Below are positions 37,102 to 46,567 of a stretch of 64,000 bases of DNA, in pieces. The stretch lies in assembly GCF_000772705.2 (NCBI RefSeq), contig NZ_JSBW02000041.1, positions 100,668 through 164,667 on the forward strand, written 5' to 3'. The notes below the pieces were generated by a model. The model saw only the letters and a list, made by a program, of their open reading frames with translations. It was not told the DNA's origin and ran no database searches. The translations under genes and the position numbers were made by a program. This DNA is from Xanthomonas vasicola. Lineage in GTDB: Bacteria; Pseudomonadota; Gammaproteobacteria; Xanthomonadales; Xanthomonadaceae. How positions within the stretch are numbered: position 1 is the stretch's first letter; each line of letters opens with the position of its first letter.

Positions 37102-38091
37102 ATGAACGCATCAGCACACCGCGACTTCACCCTGAAGCCCGAGGATACCGAGCGGCTGGCCAATCTGGCCGGCCCGTTCGATGCGCATCTGCGCCAGATC
37201 GAACTCAAGCTTGGCGTCGAGATCGCCAACCGCGGCAACATCTTCCGGGTCACTGGACCGGAGCCGGCCATCACCGCCACGCAGTCGCTGTTGACCGCGT
37301 TATATCAAGAAGCCGCTGCCACCACCTTCGACACCCACGCGATCCATCTGCGGCTCAACGATGCCAATCTCGACCAGGTCGTCGAGCGCGCGTATCAGGC
37401 GCAGGATGTCGCCATCAAGGTCAAGCGCGGCACCGTGCGTGGCCGGGGTGCTAACCAGGCCAAATACCTGCATGCGATTGCCACGCACGACATCAATTTT
37501 GGTATCGGCCCGGCCGGTACCGGCAAGACCTTCCTGGCGGTAGCGTGCGCGGTAGAGGCGCTCAACGAATCGCGTGTGCAGCGCTTGATCCTGGTGCGCC
37601 CGGCGGTGGAAGCCGGTGAGAAGCTGGGCTTTTTGCCAGGCGATCTCAGCCAGAAGGTCGACCCGTACCTGCGCCCACTCTATGACGCGCTGTACGAAAT
37701 GCTGGGCGTGGAAAAAGTGGTCAAGCTGCTGGAGCGCAACGTCATCGAAATTGCGCCGCTGGCGTACATGCGCGGCCGCACGCTAAACGATGCGTACGTG
37801 ATTCTGGACGAGGCGCAAAACACCACCATCGAGCAGATGAAGATGTTCCTGACCCGCCTGGGCTTCGGCTCCACGGCGGTGGTGACCGGCGACCTCACCC
37901 AGATCGATCTGCCCAAGCACGTCAAATCCGGCCTGCGCGATGCGATCGAAGTTCTGCGCGAAGTGGAAGGCACCAGTTTCACGTTTTTCGAAGCACGCGA
38001 CGTTGTGCGTCATCCCTTGGTGCAGCGCATTGTGACTGCCTATGACAAGCGTGATCAGCAGGAAAACGCGACCAAGGGCAACGCTGAGTGA
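37102..38091 (+). CDS. ybeZ: PhoH-like ATPase YbeZ
   Basis: The 329-residue protein has a KH-like N-terminal region and a P-loop ATPase core with Walker A GIGPAGTGKTFLAVACAVEA near 134-153 and Walker B AYVILDEAQNTTIEQMKMFL. YbeZ is a partner of the rRNA endonuclease YbeY in ribosome quality control and 16S maturation. The operon continues through an overlapping GTGA start for the next gene, and ybeY follows. Confidence 0.96.
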   Translation: MNASAHRDFTLKPEDTERLANLAGPFDAHLRQIELKLGVEIANRGNIFRVTGPEPAITATQSLLTALYQEAAATTFDTHAIHLRLNDANLDQVVERAYQAQDVAIKVKRGTVRGRGANQAKYLHAIATHDINFGIGPAGTGKTFLAVACAVEALNESRVQRLILVRPAVEAGEKLGFLPGDLSQKVDPYLRPLYDALYEMLGVEKVVKLLERNVIEIAPLAYMRGRTLNDAYVILDEAQNTTIEQMKMFLTRLGFGSTAVVTGDLTQIDLPKHVKSGLRDAIEVLREVEGTSFTFFEARDVVRHPLVQRIVTAYDKRDQQENATKGNAE

Positions 38092-38639
38092 GCCCTCGCA
38101 TTGCCAGTCTGGTGTTGGCAAGCGGACTGGCAGCCGTGGGGGCGATCAACGCGACCGAAGCGCCACGTCCTTCTGGCATTTCGATCGTGGATCGCGATGT
38201 GATTCCGGCAACCCAGGTCACGCCACCGTGCGTTTCACTGGCCGCCGAGCAGACCAGCGTCAGCATTCCGACTGCGTATCTGGAAGACCTGGCAAATCAG
38301 GCGCAAGGCGACATGCAGAACAGTAATGATCCTGCGCGAGTCGCGTACTGGAAGGGCCGCAGCGCGCGCTGGCTACTGGACCTGGCGGGAACAGTGCGCG
38401 ATGCAAAGGGCTGTGACAGCTCGCCGATCGCGCACGCGCATCGCTCGAGCCAACGGCTGGCCGTCACCCTGTTGGAAAGCGGTATTGCGGCCGTCTGGGT
38501 GCACGATCAGCCCGGGTTTGTTTCAAGGTTGCGGGCGCGGGACTACAATCGCGATTGCGCGCGCGGTCCGCTCGGCAGTTCCAGTTACCGCGTGGCCAAC
38601 GGGCCCGCGGTGATGCTGCTGGTCACCTGCATGCGTTGA
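38088..38639 (+). CDS. exported hypothetical protein between ybeZ and ybeY
   Basis: GTG at 38088 overlaps the phoH stop (GTGA), giving a 183-residue protein. It has a short signal peptide ([15 protein letters not shown]), then four cysteines ([23 protein letters not shown]) that could form disulphides, and no known domain. Its insertion between phoH and ybeY is not part of the classical operon and suggests a lineage-specific addition. The coupled start and operon position make it a credible gene. The function is unknown. Confidence 0.8.
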   Translation: MSPRIASLVLASGLAAVGAINATEAPRPSGISIVDRDVIPATQVTPPCVSLAAEQTSVSIPTAYLEDLANQAQGDMQNSNDPARVAYWKGRSARWLLDLAGTVRDAKGCDSSPIAHAHRSSQRLAVTLLESGIAAVWVHDQPGFVSRLRARDYNRDCARGPLGSSSYRVANGPAVMLLVTCMR

Positions 38640-38664
38640 CCCTTTAGCTCAGGAAGCCTTTGCC

Positions 38665-39150
38665 ATGACCCGTGGACCTGTCCGCCTCGACGTTGCCGTC
38701 AGTTACGCGCTGCCGCGCGCCGGCTTGCCGTCGGCGGTGAGCTTTCGCAAGTGGGTGGCCGCTGCGCTGAAGGGACGCATCCGCGAGGCCGACCTGGCAG
38801 TGCGCGTGGTCGACGAGAAGGAAGGCTGCTCGCTCAATCATCATTACCGCGGCAAGGACTACGCCACCAACGTGCTGAGCTTCCCCGCCGAGCTGCCGAA
38901 AGGTCTGCCCCAGGGCATCAAGATGCCGCTGCTGGGCGATTTGGTGATCTGCGCACCGGTGGTAGCACGTGAGGCCGCCGAGCAAGGCAAATCGCTGGCC
39001 GCACACTACGCGCACCTCACCGTGCACGGCACCTTGCACCTGCTCGGCTGGGATCACGAAGACGACAAGGAGGCCGACGCGATGGAGCAACTCGAACGCG
39101 AGATCCTGGCCGACCTCGGCATCGACGACCCGTACGCGGGAGAGCAGTGA
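38665..39150 (+). CDS. ybeY: endoribonuclease YbeY
   Basis: YbeY is a metal-dependent endoribonuclease for 16S rRNA 3' maturation and ribosome quality control. The 161-residue protein carries the zinc motif [18 protein letters not shown] near 114-131 (HGxxHLxGxDH) and [19 protein letters not shown] near 55-73. It begins 25 bases after the exported gene, with an AGGAAG-type ribosome binding site, and ends by overlapping the next ATG by one base. Confidence 0.97.
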   Translation: MTRGPVRLDVAVSYALPRAGLPSAVSFRKWVAAALKGRIREADLAVRVVDEKEGCSLNHHYRGKDYATNVLSFPAELPKGLPQGIKMPLLGDLVICAPVVAREAAEQGKSLAAHYAHLTVHGTLHLLGWDHEDDKEADAMEQLEREILADLGIDDPYAGEQ

Positions 39151-39668
39151 TGCGTCGTTGCATTGCCGGTGCCCTGCTACTGCTGAACGTACCCGGCGCA
39201 TGGGCACAAACTGCGCCGGTGCGGCCGGACCTGCCGGCGTTGATCGAATGCCGCCAGCGCATCGGCGACTTCAGCGCGCTGGCGCCGGTGCTGGCCGACC
39301 CGCTCAAAGCAGTCGCATTAGGCTGGACGCCGCTGGATCAATCCAACCTGTTCATGACCGAATACACGCTCAACACGCCGATCAGCGTGTTCGGCCACAG
39401 CACCACCCACATCGCGTTTTCCGGTGCCAGCGTCATGGCGATCCTGGACCTGCCCGACCCGCGCCCGCTCGCCAAGCAATTGAACCTGGAACTGGGCGTG
39501 GATAACGCCGAGAAGGTGATGTACGGGCGTGAGTTGGTCAGCGAAGACACCACCAACCCCAAGACCGGCGAGGCGATGATCGAATCGGTCGTGCTGAGCG
39601 TGACCAACGTCAAATCGCATCCCGGCAAGACCGTGGTTGGCTGCGGCTACAGCCTGGATCTGCCCTAA
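39150..39668 (+). CDS. exported hypothetical protein after ybeY
   Basis: The 172-residue protein has a clear signal peptide ([20 protein letters not shown] with cleavage after AWA). The mature domain has FMTEYTLNTPISVFGHSTTH, VMAILDLPDP, and a closing GYSLDLP. No family is recognised with confidence. The start ATG overlaps the ybeY TGA by one base, so it is translated in the operon. The TAA stop (39666-39668) coincides with the end of MITE-like copy 3. Confidence 0.82.
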   Translation: MRRCIAGALLLLNVPGAWAQTAPVRPDLPALIECRQRIGDFSALAPVLADPLKAVALGWTPLDQSNLFMTEYTLNTPISVFGHSTTHIAFSGASVMAILDLPDPRPLAKQLNLELGVDNAEKVMYGRELVSEDTTNPKTGEAMIESVVLSVTNVKSHPGKTVVGCGYSLDLP

Positions 39669-39813
39669 GAGCCGCCAACAAAACGATTGCGCCGCCGTGC
39701 GGGCACGGCCGGCGCGCGGAATCGGCATGTACCACTCGTACACTGCGGTTCCGAGCGCGGCGTGCACACCGGTCTGACGACCGCTCGCTATGTTTTTGTT
39801 AGCCGACCTGAGC
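39665..39813 (+). mobile_element. MITE-like element, copy 3
   Basis: The 149-bp segment is the reverse-orientation match of copy 1: CTAAGAGCCGCCAACAAAAC (39665-39684) at the left, CACGGCCGGCGCGCGGAATC in the core, TACCACTCGTACACTGCGG, and GTTAGCCGACCTGAGC (39798-39813) at the right. The left end supplies the TAA stop of the preceding gene. The leader frame that is open in copies 1 and 2 is closed here by TAG within GTTAGCC. Confidence 0.75.
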
Positions 39814-39906
39814 CTCACCAGGCAACGGCGCATCCACAGCGCCTTGCCGGCTTCCTGCTAGACTGATGGCTAACGCCTGGTTTGCCGGGTGCCCTTCCCC
39901 GTCACG

Positions 39907-40785
39907 ATGTCCGAAGACGACAGTAGCCAATCCCCCGAAACACCGGAAAAACGCCGTAGCTGGCTCGAGCGCCTCAGCGCTGCCTTCTCTGGCGAACCCC
40001 ACACCCGCGACGAACTCGTCGCCTTGCTGCGGACCGCCGAACAGGACGGTCTTATCGCCGCAGACACCTTGCGCATGATGGAAGGCGCGATTTCCGTGTC
40101 CGAGCTCACCGTGGGCGATGTAATGATCTCGCGCTCGCAGATGGTCTCGCTGCCAGTGGAAGCGCGTTTTATCGACCTGATGAAGCAGGTGGTCGAATCC
40201 GGCCATTCGCGCTTCCCGGTCCACGGCGAGAACAAGGACGAAGTGCTCGGCATCCTGCTGGCCAAGGACCTGCTGCGCGGCGTTGTGGCCGACAACGGCC
40301 CTGGCAATGTGCGCGAATTGCTGCGCCCGGCGGTGCTGATCCCCGAATCCAAGAAGCTCAACGTCTTGCTCAAGGAATTTCGCCTCTCGCGCAATCACAT
40401 GGCGATCGTGGTGGACGAGTACGGCGGTGTCGCCGGGCTGGTCACCATCGAGGACGTGCTGGAGCAGATCGTCGGCGAGATCGACGACGAGCACGACGAT
40501 GCCGAAGAAGAGAATTCGCTCATCGCGATCCAGGCCGATGGACGCTATGTGGTTGATGCGTTGACGCCGATCGAAGACTTCAACGAGCGCTTCGGTGCCG
40601 AGTTCCCCGACGACGAATACGACACCGTCGGCGGGCTGGTCACCGATGCGATCGGGCATCTGCCTGAAACCGGCGAGGAGCTTACGCTGGGGCGGTTTGC
40701 GTTTCGGGTGGCCAAGGCCGATGCGCGGCGCGTGCATGCCTTCCACGTCACCATTCTGCCGCCCGACCCGCAGGACGACGCTTGA
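39907..40785 (+). CDS. corC: CorC/YbeX-type CBS-pair protein
   Basis: The 292-residue protein has two CBS domains (about 65-185, with VGDVMISRSQMVSLPVEA, SGHSRFPVHGENKDEVLGIL and NHMAIVVDEYGGVAGLVTIE) and a C-terminal CorC_HlyC domain (about 205-285, with DDEYDTVGGLVTDAIGHLPE). YbeX/CorC proteins are linked to Mg/Co efflux and ribosome metabolism and follow ybeY in many genomes. ATG at 39907 (MSEDDSSQSPE) is preferred to GTG 39889. Copy 3 of the MITE-like element lies directly upstream and separates it from the ybeY transcript. lnt does not follow. Confidence 0.94.
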   Translation: MSEDDSSQSPETPEKRRSWLERLSAAFSGEPHTRDELVALLRTAEQDGLIAADTLRMMEGAISVSELTVGDVMISRSQMVSLPVEARFIDLMKQVVESGHSRFPVHGENKDEVLGILLAKDLLRGVVADNGPGNVRELLRPAVLIPESKKLNVLLKEFRLSRNHMAIVVDEYGGVAGLVTIEDVLEQIVGEIDDEHDDAEEENSLIAIQADGRYVVDALTPIEDFNERFGAEFPDDEYDTVGGLVTDAIGHLPETGEELTLGRFAFRVAKADARRVHAFHVTILPPDPQDDA

Positions 40786-40799
40786 ACCTGTCGCATGGC

Positions 40800-42053
40800 A
40801 TGACCGTTGCAGCGCACGTGCGCTGCAGCGCCCGGCGTTGGGCTGCATGCTGGCTGCTGGTATTGCTGGCGCTGTTAGTGACGCCGGCTACTTTCGCGCA
40901 AGCGCCCGCGCCGGACGCCGCTACTGCTCCCCAATCGGCGCCACGCGTCGGCGTGGTGACCATGCAACCTGGCGACGTGTTCTTCGAGCGCTTCGGCCAC
41001 GATGCCATTGTGGTGGTCGACCCGCGCACGCAACAGGCCACCTCCTACAATTTCGGCTTCTTCGACCCGAGCGAGCCGGATTTCGTGCCGCGTTTTGCGC
41101 GCGGCGAAATGATGTACTACCTGGTCGCGCTGCCGCTGGAAGAAGACCTGTCGCAATATCGCGACGCTGGCCGCGGTGTCAGCATTCAGTGGCTGGATCT
41201 GCCGCCCGACCAGGCACGTGCGCTGGCCGACGGTCTTGCGGTGCGTAGCCAGCCGGAAAATGCGCGCTACCACTACGATTACTTCATGGCCAACTGCGCC
41301 ACCATGGTCCGCGACACCCTGGACCGTGCGATGGGCGGCGCGCTCAAATCGCAACTGGCCGGCCGCTCGCGTGGCAACACCTTCCGCAGCGAAGCGATTC
41401 GCCTGGCCTCGCCTGCCCCATGGATGTGGCTGGGCTTCGACCTGGGCCTGGGGCCGTACGCAGACCGTCCGTTGTCGCGTTGGGAAGAAGCCTTCGTGCC
41501 GATGCGGCTGGCTGACAGCCTGACCCAAGTGCACAACAGTGCCGGTCGCCCGTTGGTGCAATCCACGCAGGTGTTGCTGCCGCATCGCATCGCGCCGGAG
41601 CCGGCCGAACAGCAGCGACACTGGTGGCCTTGGCTGTTGACCGGGCTCATCGTCGCCGCAGGTGTGCTGGCCTTGGGTCGCAGGCAGCGCCTGCTGGCCG
41701 GACTGGCGTTACCGCTGTGGCTGTTCTGCGCCATCGGCGGCGGGCTGTTGGTGTATCTGTGGGGATTCACCGCGCATCAATCGGCATGGGCCAACCGCAA
41801 TCTATTGCTGGTCAACCCGCTATGTGTCTTGCTGTGGTTCGGTGGCATCCGGCTGCAGTTGGGCCATCGGCCGGGCCGCTGGTTCACCGTGCTGTCCTGG
41901 GTGGTTGCGGCAGGTGCGCTGGTGGCGTTGCTGATTCACTGGCTGTCGTTCCAGGCGCAGGACAACCTGCAATGGGTCATGCTGCTGTTGCCGATCCACA
42001 CCGCGCTCGCAATTGCCCTGCGGCCGCGTGACCTGCCCGTCCGCACGCGCTGA
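40800..42053 (+). CDS. DUF4105 membrane protein
   Basis: The 417-residue protein has a signal/anchor (WAACWLLVLLALLVTPATFA), a large extracytoplasmic domain with GDVFFERFGHDAIVVVDP, TSYNFGFFDPSEPDFV and YHYDYFMANCATMVRDTLDR typical of DUF4105, and four or five C-terminal transmembrane helices (about 275-410). The invariant-looking Cys/His (HYDYF...NC) suggests a papain-like NlpC/P60-type fold (inference). A TTG at 40782 overlaps the corC stop and is an alternative coupled start. The function is unknown. Confidence 0.88.
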   Translation: MTVAAHVRCSARRWAACWLLVLLALLVTPATFAQAPAPDAATAPQSAPRVGVVTMQPGDVFFERFGHDAIVVVDPRTQQATSYNFGFFDPSEPDFVPRFARGEMMYYLVALPLEEDLSQYRDAGRGVSIQWLDLPPDQARALADGLAVRSQPENARYHYDYFMANCATMVRDTLDRAMGGALKSQLAGRSRGNTFRSEAIRLASPAPWMWLGFDLGLGPYADRPLSRWEEAFVPMRLADSLTQVHNSAGRPLVQSTQVLLPHRIAPEPAEQQRHWWPWLLTGLIVAAGVLALGRRQRLLAGLALPLWLFCAIGGGLLVYLWGFTAHQSAWANRNLLLVNPLCVLLWFGGIRLQLGHRPGRWFTVLSWVVAAGALVALLIHWLSFQAQDNLQWVMLLLPIHTALAIALRPRDLPVRTR

Positions 42054-42069
42054 CTTTAAGGATGCGCCC

Positions 42070-43071
42070 ATGAACAATCACGGCCATCACCACGATAATC
42101 CGTCCTGCGTCATCACCTGCGCCTACTACGACGGTGAAGGCAGGCGCCACGACATCAGCCTGGAACAGATCAGCGATGTGCTGCAGCGCCCGGATGGCTT
42201 CGTCTGGGTGGGTCTGTACGAACCGCAGGAATCGGTGCTGCACAAGTTGCAGGACGAATTCGGCCTGCACGATCTGGCGATCGAAGACGCACTCAAAGCG
42301 CATCAGCGACCCAAGGCCGAGAGTTACGGCAATTCCTTGTTCGTGGTGGTCAATACCGCGCAGTTGGTCAACGAGCGCATCCGCTATGGCGAGACGCATG
42401 CGTTCCTGGGTAAACGCTTTCTGCTGACCGTGCGCCACGGCGCATCGCTGTCGTACGCGCCGGTGCGTCATCGCGTTGAACGCGAGCCGGCGATGCTGCA
42501 CATGGGCCCGTCGTTCTGCCTATACGGCGTGCTCGATTTCGTGGTCGACAATTACCTGCCGATCATGGACGAGTTCCGCGACACGCTGGAACGCCTGGAA
42601 AAAGACATTTTCGCCGATGACTACAAGCGCGAAACGGTGGTGCGCCTGTATGAGCTCAAGCGCGAACTCAACAAGATGAGGTTGGTGGTTGCGCCGCTGC
42701 AGGATGTGCTCTCGCACCTCAAGCGCAACCCTGGCTCACTGATCCACAAAGAAGTGGGCATCTACCTGCGCGACGTGCTTGATCACGCCGTGCGCACCAG
42801 CGACGCCATCGACACCTTGCGCGAAATGCTGGGCACTGCGCTGAGCGTCAACCTTTCCATGGTCACGCTCGCCCAGGGCGAGACCGTCAAACGCCTGGGT
42901 GCCTGGGCCGCCCTGCTGGCCGCCCCGACCCTGATCACCAGTTGGTACGGCATGAACTTCACCCACATGCCAGAGCTCGACGCCCGCTACGCCTACCCAC
43001 TGCTGGTCGCCGGCATCGTGGGCTCGTGCCTGGTGTTGTATCGCCTGTTCAAGCGCGCTCGGTGGCTTTAG
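42070..43071 (+). CDS. corA: CorA-family divalent metal ion transporter
   Basis: The 333-residue protein has a cytoplasmic N-domain (WVGLYEPQESVLHKLQDEFG), a long helical funnel region (about 150-270) and two C-terminal transmembrane helices joined by the CorA selectivity motif YGMNF in SWYGMNFTHMPELDARYAYP. A His-rich start (NNHGHHHDN) is present. It probably transports Mg2+ (or Co/Ni/Zn). ATG at 42070 has an AAGGATG-type ribosome binding site. Confidence 0.95.
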   Translation: MNNHGHHHDNPSCVITCAYYDGEGRRHDISLEQISDVLQRPDGFVWVGLYEPQESVLHKLQDEFGLHDLAIEDALKAHQRPKAESYGNSLFVVVNTAQLVNERIRYGETHAFLGKRFLLTVRHGASLSYAPVRHRVEREPAMLHMGPSFCLYGVLDFVVDNYLPIMDEFRDTLERLEKDIFADDYKRETVVRLYELKRELNKMRLVVAPLQDVLSHLKRNPGSLIHKEVGIYLRDVLDHAVRTSDAIDTLREMLGTALSVNLSMVTLAQGETVKRLGAWAALLAAPTLITSWYGMNFTHMPELDARYAYPLLVAGIVGSCLVLYRLFKRARWL

Positions 43072-43087
43072 GGCCGCGGTGCGGCCC
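43071..43087 (+). terminator. hairpin at the corA stop codon
   Basis: GGGCCGC and GCGGCCC pair over 7 bp with the loop GGT directly at the corA stop. It is followed by mixed sequence without a T-run, so termination is plausible rather than certain. Confidence 0.5.
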
Positions 43088-43088
43088 G

Positions 43089-43227
43089 AGATTCGAGATC
43101 GGGCATTCGGGATTGGTTTGAGCAGTTGAGCAGTTGGCTGGTTGTTGATTTTCAACCTGGGCCAGGATGCTCGTAAGTCGCGATCGTCTGCTCTTACGAA
43201 TCCCCAATTCCGAATCCCAAATCCCCG
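43089..43227. repeat. inverted GGGATTCGG-type extragenic repeat
   Basis: GATTCGAGATCGGGCATTCG and GGGATTGG (43090-43116) are an imperfect inverse of CCCCAATTCCGAATCCCAAA (43203-43222). This tandem (C/G)GGATTCGGGATT style of sequence is a common intergenic repeat in Xanthomonadaceae. It lies between the converging corA and sad genes and could terminate both. Confidence 0.6.
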
Positions 43228-43230
43228 CCG

Positions 43231-44595
43231 TCAAGCCACATAAATCGTCTTGATGTTCATGAACTCGTGGATGCCGTGATCGGCCAGTTCGCGGCCGAAG
43301 CCGGAACGTTTTATGCCGCCGAAGGGCAAGCGTACATCGCTCTTGACCACTGAATTGACGAATGCCGCGCCGCACTGCAACTGCTGCGCCACGCGTTCGC
43401 CGCGCTTGGCATCTGCGCTCCACACGCTGCCGCCCAGACCGAAGGTGGTGTCGTTGGCGACGCGCACCGCTTCTGCTTCATCCGCAACCCGAATGATCGA
43501 GGCGACCGGGCCGAACAATTCTTCGTCGTAGGCCGGCATGCCGGGGGCGACATTGTCGAGGATAGTTGCCGGATAACCGGCATGCGAGCCGGCTATGGGT
43601 TCGCCGCCCAGCAAGACCTTGGCGCCCTTTTCCACGCTGGCCTGCACCTGCTTGTGTAGTTCGTCGCGCAGGTCGGCACGTGCCATCGGCGCCAGCGTGG
43701 TGCTCTCTTGCTGCGGGTCACCGAGGACACGCTTGGCTGCGGCGGCGACGAAGCGCTCGATGAACTGGTCGGCGATCGCATCCACCACGATGAAACGCTT
43801 GGCGGCGATGCAGGTTTGCCCGCTGTTGTCGAAGCGCGACTTCACGGCCGATTGCACGGTGTGCGCCAGATCGGCGTCTTCCAGCACCACGAACGCGTCG
43901 CTACCGCCGAGCTCCATCACGCACTTCTTGAGTTGGTCGCCTGCATTGGCGGCCAGCGAGCGACCGGCGCGTTCGCTGCCGGTCAAGGTCACCGCGGCAA
44001 TGCGGTCATCGCGCAGTACATCGGCAGCCTGGTCGTTATCGATATGCAGTACATCGAATACCCCCGGCGGAATACCGGCAGCGTCGAGCAACTCCTTCAT
44101 GGCATCGGCGCAGCGCGGCACATTGCTGGCGTGCTTGATCAGCGACACGTTGCCGGCCATCAGGCTGGGTGCCAGAAACCGGAAGGCCTGCCACAACGGA
44201 AAATTCCACGGCATCACTGCGAACACGCAGCCCAGTGGTTCATAGCGCACGTAGCTGGATTGCGCTTCGGTGGGAATGTTGTGCGGCGCCAGATATTCGG
44301 CGGCGTGTTCGGCGTAATACGTGCAAGCCTGAGCGCACTTGTCGATCTCGGCCAGCGCCTCGCGGCGCAGCTTGCCCATCTCGGCAGTCATGATGCGCTG
44401 CAGGTCTTCGCGTTGCTTGGTCAGCTCTTCGCCGACGCGCCGCAGCAACGCGCCACGCTCGCCCAGCGGCAACGCAGCCCAGGCCGGAAATGCCTTGGCG
44501 GAGGCGGCCAGGCGCGCTTCGATAGCAGCGGCGTCAAGCGTCTGCTGGGTGTGCTCGACCTGGCCATTGGCCGGGTTGACGGTGTCGTAGGACAT
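43231..44595 (-). CDS. sad: NAD(P)-dependent succinate-semialdehyde dehydrogenase (Sad type)
   Basis: The 454-residue aldehyde dehydrogenase has the NAD-binding MPWNFPLWQAFRFLAPSLMAG, catalytic Glu in MELGGSDAFVVLED, catalytic Cys in FDNSGQTCIAAKRFIV and the closing FGGIKRSGFGRELADHGI. It resembles the YneI/Sad group that oxidises succinate semialdehyde to succinate, the last step of putrescine/GABA catabolism. It is the last gene on the minus-strand side of the polyamine locus, 215 bases after potI. ATG at 44595 is preferred over 44622. Substrate is assigned by family and context. Confidence 0.9.
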   Translation of the reverse strand: MSYDTVNPANGQVEHTQQTLDAAAIEARLAASAKAFPAWAALPLGERGALLRRVGEELTKQREDLQRIMTAEMGKLRREALAEIDKCAQACTYYAEHAAEYLAPHNIPTEAQSSYVRYEPLGCVFAVMPWNFPLWQAFRFLAPSLMAGNVSLIKHASNVPRCADAMKELLDAAGIPPGVFDVLHIDNDQAADVLRDDRIAAVTLTGSERAGRSLAANAGDQLKKCVMELGGSDAFVVLEDADLAHTVQSAVKSRFDNSGQTCIAAKRFIVVDAIADQFIERFVAAAAKRVLGDPQQESTTLAPMARADLRDELHKQVQASVEKGAKVLLGGEPIAGSHAGYPATILDNVAPGMPAYDEELFGPVASIIRVADEAEAVRVANDTTFGLGGSVWSADAKRGERVAQQLQCGAAFVNSVVKSDVRLPFGGIKRSGFGRELADHGIHEFMNIKTIYVA

Positions 44596-44810
44596 GGCGT
44601 TCTCCAATAGCAAGGCCGCCATGCTAGTCGCCGGAAAGTTGTAGCCGCGTCACAACCGCCTGAAACTGCTGCAACAGTGTGTTTGCGTGCACGTGTTCGC
44701 TAACCACACCTTGGTACGCGTGGAGATCAGCTTGGTCTGGGTGCGCGAGAGAAAAACAGGCAGCAAGGCATCGCATGTCTCCTGACCTTAAGACTGACCT
44801 CCTGCAACGC

Positions 44811-45659
44811 TCAACCTTCGCGCTGCAACGCCAGTTGCGCATCGCGCAAACGGCGTTTTTCGCTGCGCGCCAGCAACCACCAGCCGATCACCGCAGCCAC
44901 CGAGACCGCCAGCACCATCACCGTGGCAAGGGCGTTGATCTTGGGGCTGATGCCCAGGCGCACCGACGAGAACACCTTGATCGGCAAGGTGGTGGAATTG
45001 GGCCCGGCCAGGAAACTGGCGATCACCACATCGTCCAGCGACAGCGTAAAAGCCAGCAGCCAGCCCGATGCCAAGGCCGGCGCGATGATCGGCAAGGTGA
45101 TCAGGAAAAATACCTTTAACGGTGTGGCGCCGAGATCCATCGCCGCTTCTTCCAGCGAGCGGTCCAGTTCCTGCAGCCGCGAGGAAATCACCACCGTGAC
45201 GAATGAGACGGTGAAGGTGACATGCGCCAGCCAGATCGCCACCGCGCCGCCCGGCGCCATACCGAGCACGCCGCCCATCGACACCAGCAATAGCAGGATC
45301 GACAAACCAATGATCACCTCGGGCATCACCAACGGCGCGGTGATCAGTGCGCCAAACAGGGTTTTGCCGGGGAAACGCCGCATGCGCACCATCGCCATCG
45401 CGGCCATCGTGCCCAGCACCGTCGATGCGCAGGCCGTCCAGAACGCCACCTCCAAACTGACCCAGGCGGCGTCCAGCAATTGCCGGTCACGCAGCAATTC
45501 GCCATACCACTTGGTCGAAAACCCGCCCCACACCGTGGCCAGACGGGAGGCATTGAACGAATACACCATCAGCAACAGGATCGGCAGGTACAGAAACCCA
45601 AAACCCAGCGCGAGTACGCCGCCACCGAGCAGGCGCCCACCGCGGGAGGCACGCATCAC
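44811..45659 (-). CDS. potI: polyamine ABC transporter permease PotI
   Basis: The 282-residue permease has six predicted transmembrane helices and the ABC inner-membrane EAA loop reading LEEAAMDLGATPLKVFFLIT near 178-197. MVYSFNASRLATVWGGFSTK near the first helix is typical of PotC/PotI. It pairs with PotH in putrescine-type uptake. Its ATG overlaps the potH stop by four bases. Confidence 0.95.
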   Translation of the reverse strand: MMRASRGGRLLGGGVLALGFGFLYLPILLLMVYSFNASRLATVWGGFSTKWYGELLRDRQLLDAAWVSLEVAFWTACASTVLGTMAAMAMVRMRRFPGKTLFGALITAPLVMPEVIIGLSILLLLVSMGGVLGMAPGGAVAIWLAHVTFTVSFVTVVISSRLQELDRSLEEAAMDLGATPLKVFFLITLPIIAPALASGWLLAFTLSLDDVVIASFLAGPNSTTLPIKVFSSVRLGISPKINALATVMVLAVSVAAVIGWWLLARSEKRRLRDAQLALQREG

Positions 45660-46567
45660 GTCTGCCGCCCTTCCAGCTCACGCTGCTGGTAGCGGTGGAA
45701 GATCACGACCGGCAGCAACAACAACAGCAGCATCACCGTGGCCACGGCCGCTGCCACTGGCCAGTCGCGGTTGTTGAAGAACTCGCCCCACAGCACGCGC
45801 CCGATCATCAAGGTGTTCGGCCCACCCAGCATTTCCGGAATGACGAATTCGCCCACCGCCGGAATCATCACCAGCATGCAGCCGGCCACGATGCCGTTAC
45901 GCGACAGTGGCAAGGTGATGCGCACGAATGCGTGCCATGGCCGCGCGCCCAGATCATAGGCGGCTTCAAGCAGGCGCTGATCATGCTTGACCAGGTTGGC
46001 GTACAGCGGCAACACCATGAACGGCAAATAGCAGTACACGATGCCGATGTAGGCGGCGATTGGCGTGTACAACAACTGCAACGGCTGCTTGATCAGGCCC
46101 AACGCCAGCAATGCCTGATTGAGCACGCCATTGCCGTCGAGAATGCCGATCCATGCGTACACGCGGATCAGGAACGAGGTCCACGAAGGCAGCACCACCA
46201 GCATCATCGCCACGTTGCGGGTTGCCAATGGCAGCCGCGCGATCACGTACGCCATCGGGTAACCGACCAACAGCGCCAATGCGGTGGAAATGGCAGCGAT
46301 CTTGATCGAACTCAGGTACGCGGCCACGTACTGGCTGTCGCGCAGCAAGGCCAGATAGTTGCCCAACTGCAGTTTGAGGCTCACCGCGCCGTCGGCTGCG
46401 ACCGCGAACAGCGGCGTATACGGCGGCATGGCGGTGGCGCGCTCGGCGAAGGAAATCTTCAGCACGATCAAAAACGGAATCGCAAAGAACACCAGCAGCC
46501 ACACATACGGTGCGGCGATCACGCCCCAGCGCGCGCCCGGCAGCCCGCGACGTAACAATCGCTTCAT
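45656..46567 (-). CDS. potH: polyamine ABC transporter permease PotH
   Basis: The 303-residue permease has six helices, with IAAPYVWLLVFFAIPFLIVL as TM1, VVLPSWTSFLIRVYAWIGIL, and the EAA loop LLEAAYDLGARPWHAFVRIT followed by LPLSRNGIVAGCMLVMIPAV and PEMLGGPNTLMIG. ATG at 46567 overlaps the potG stop (ATGA), which excludes the longer frame. It is co-translated with potG and potI. Confidence 0.95.
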   Translation of the reverse strand: MKRLLRRGLPGARWGVIAAPYVWLLVFFAIPFLIVLKISFAERATAMPPYTPLFAVAADGAVSLKLQLGNYLALLRDSQYVAAYLSSIKIAAISTALALLVGYPMAYVIARLPLATRNVAMMLVVLPSWTSFLIRVYAWIGILDGNGVLNQALLALGLIKQPLQLLYTPIAAYIGIVYCYLPFMVLPLYANLVKHDQRLLEAAYDLGARPWHAFVRITLPLSRNGIVAGCMLVMIPAVGEFVIPEMLGGPNTLMIGRVLWGEFFNNRDWPVAAAVATVMLLLLLLPVVIFHRYQQRELEGRQT

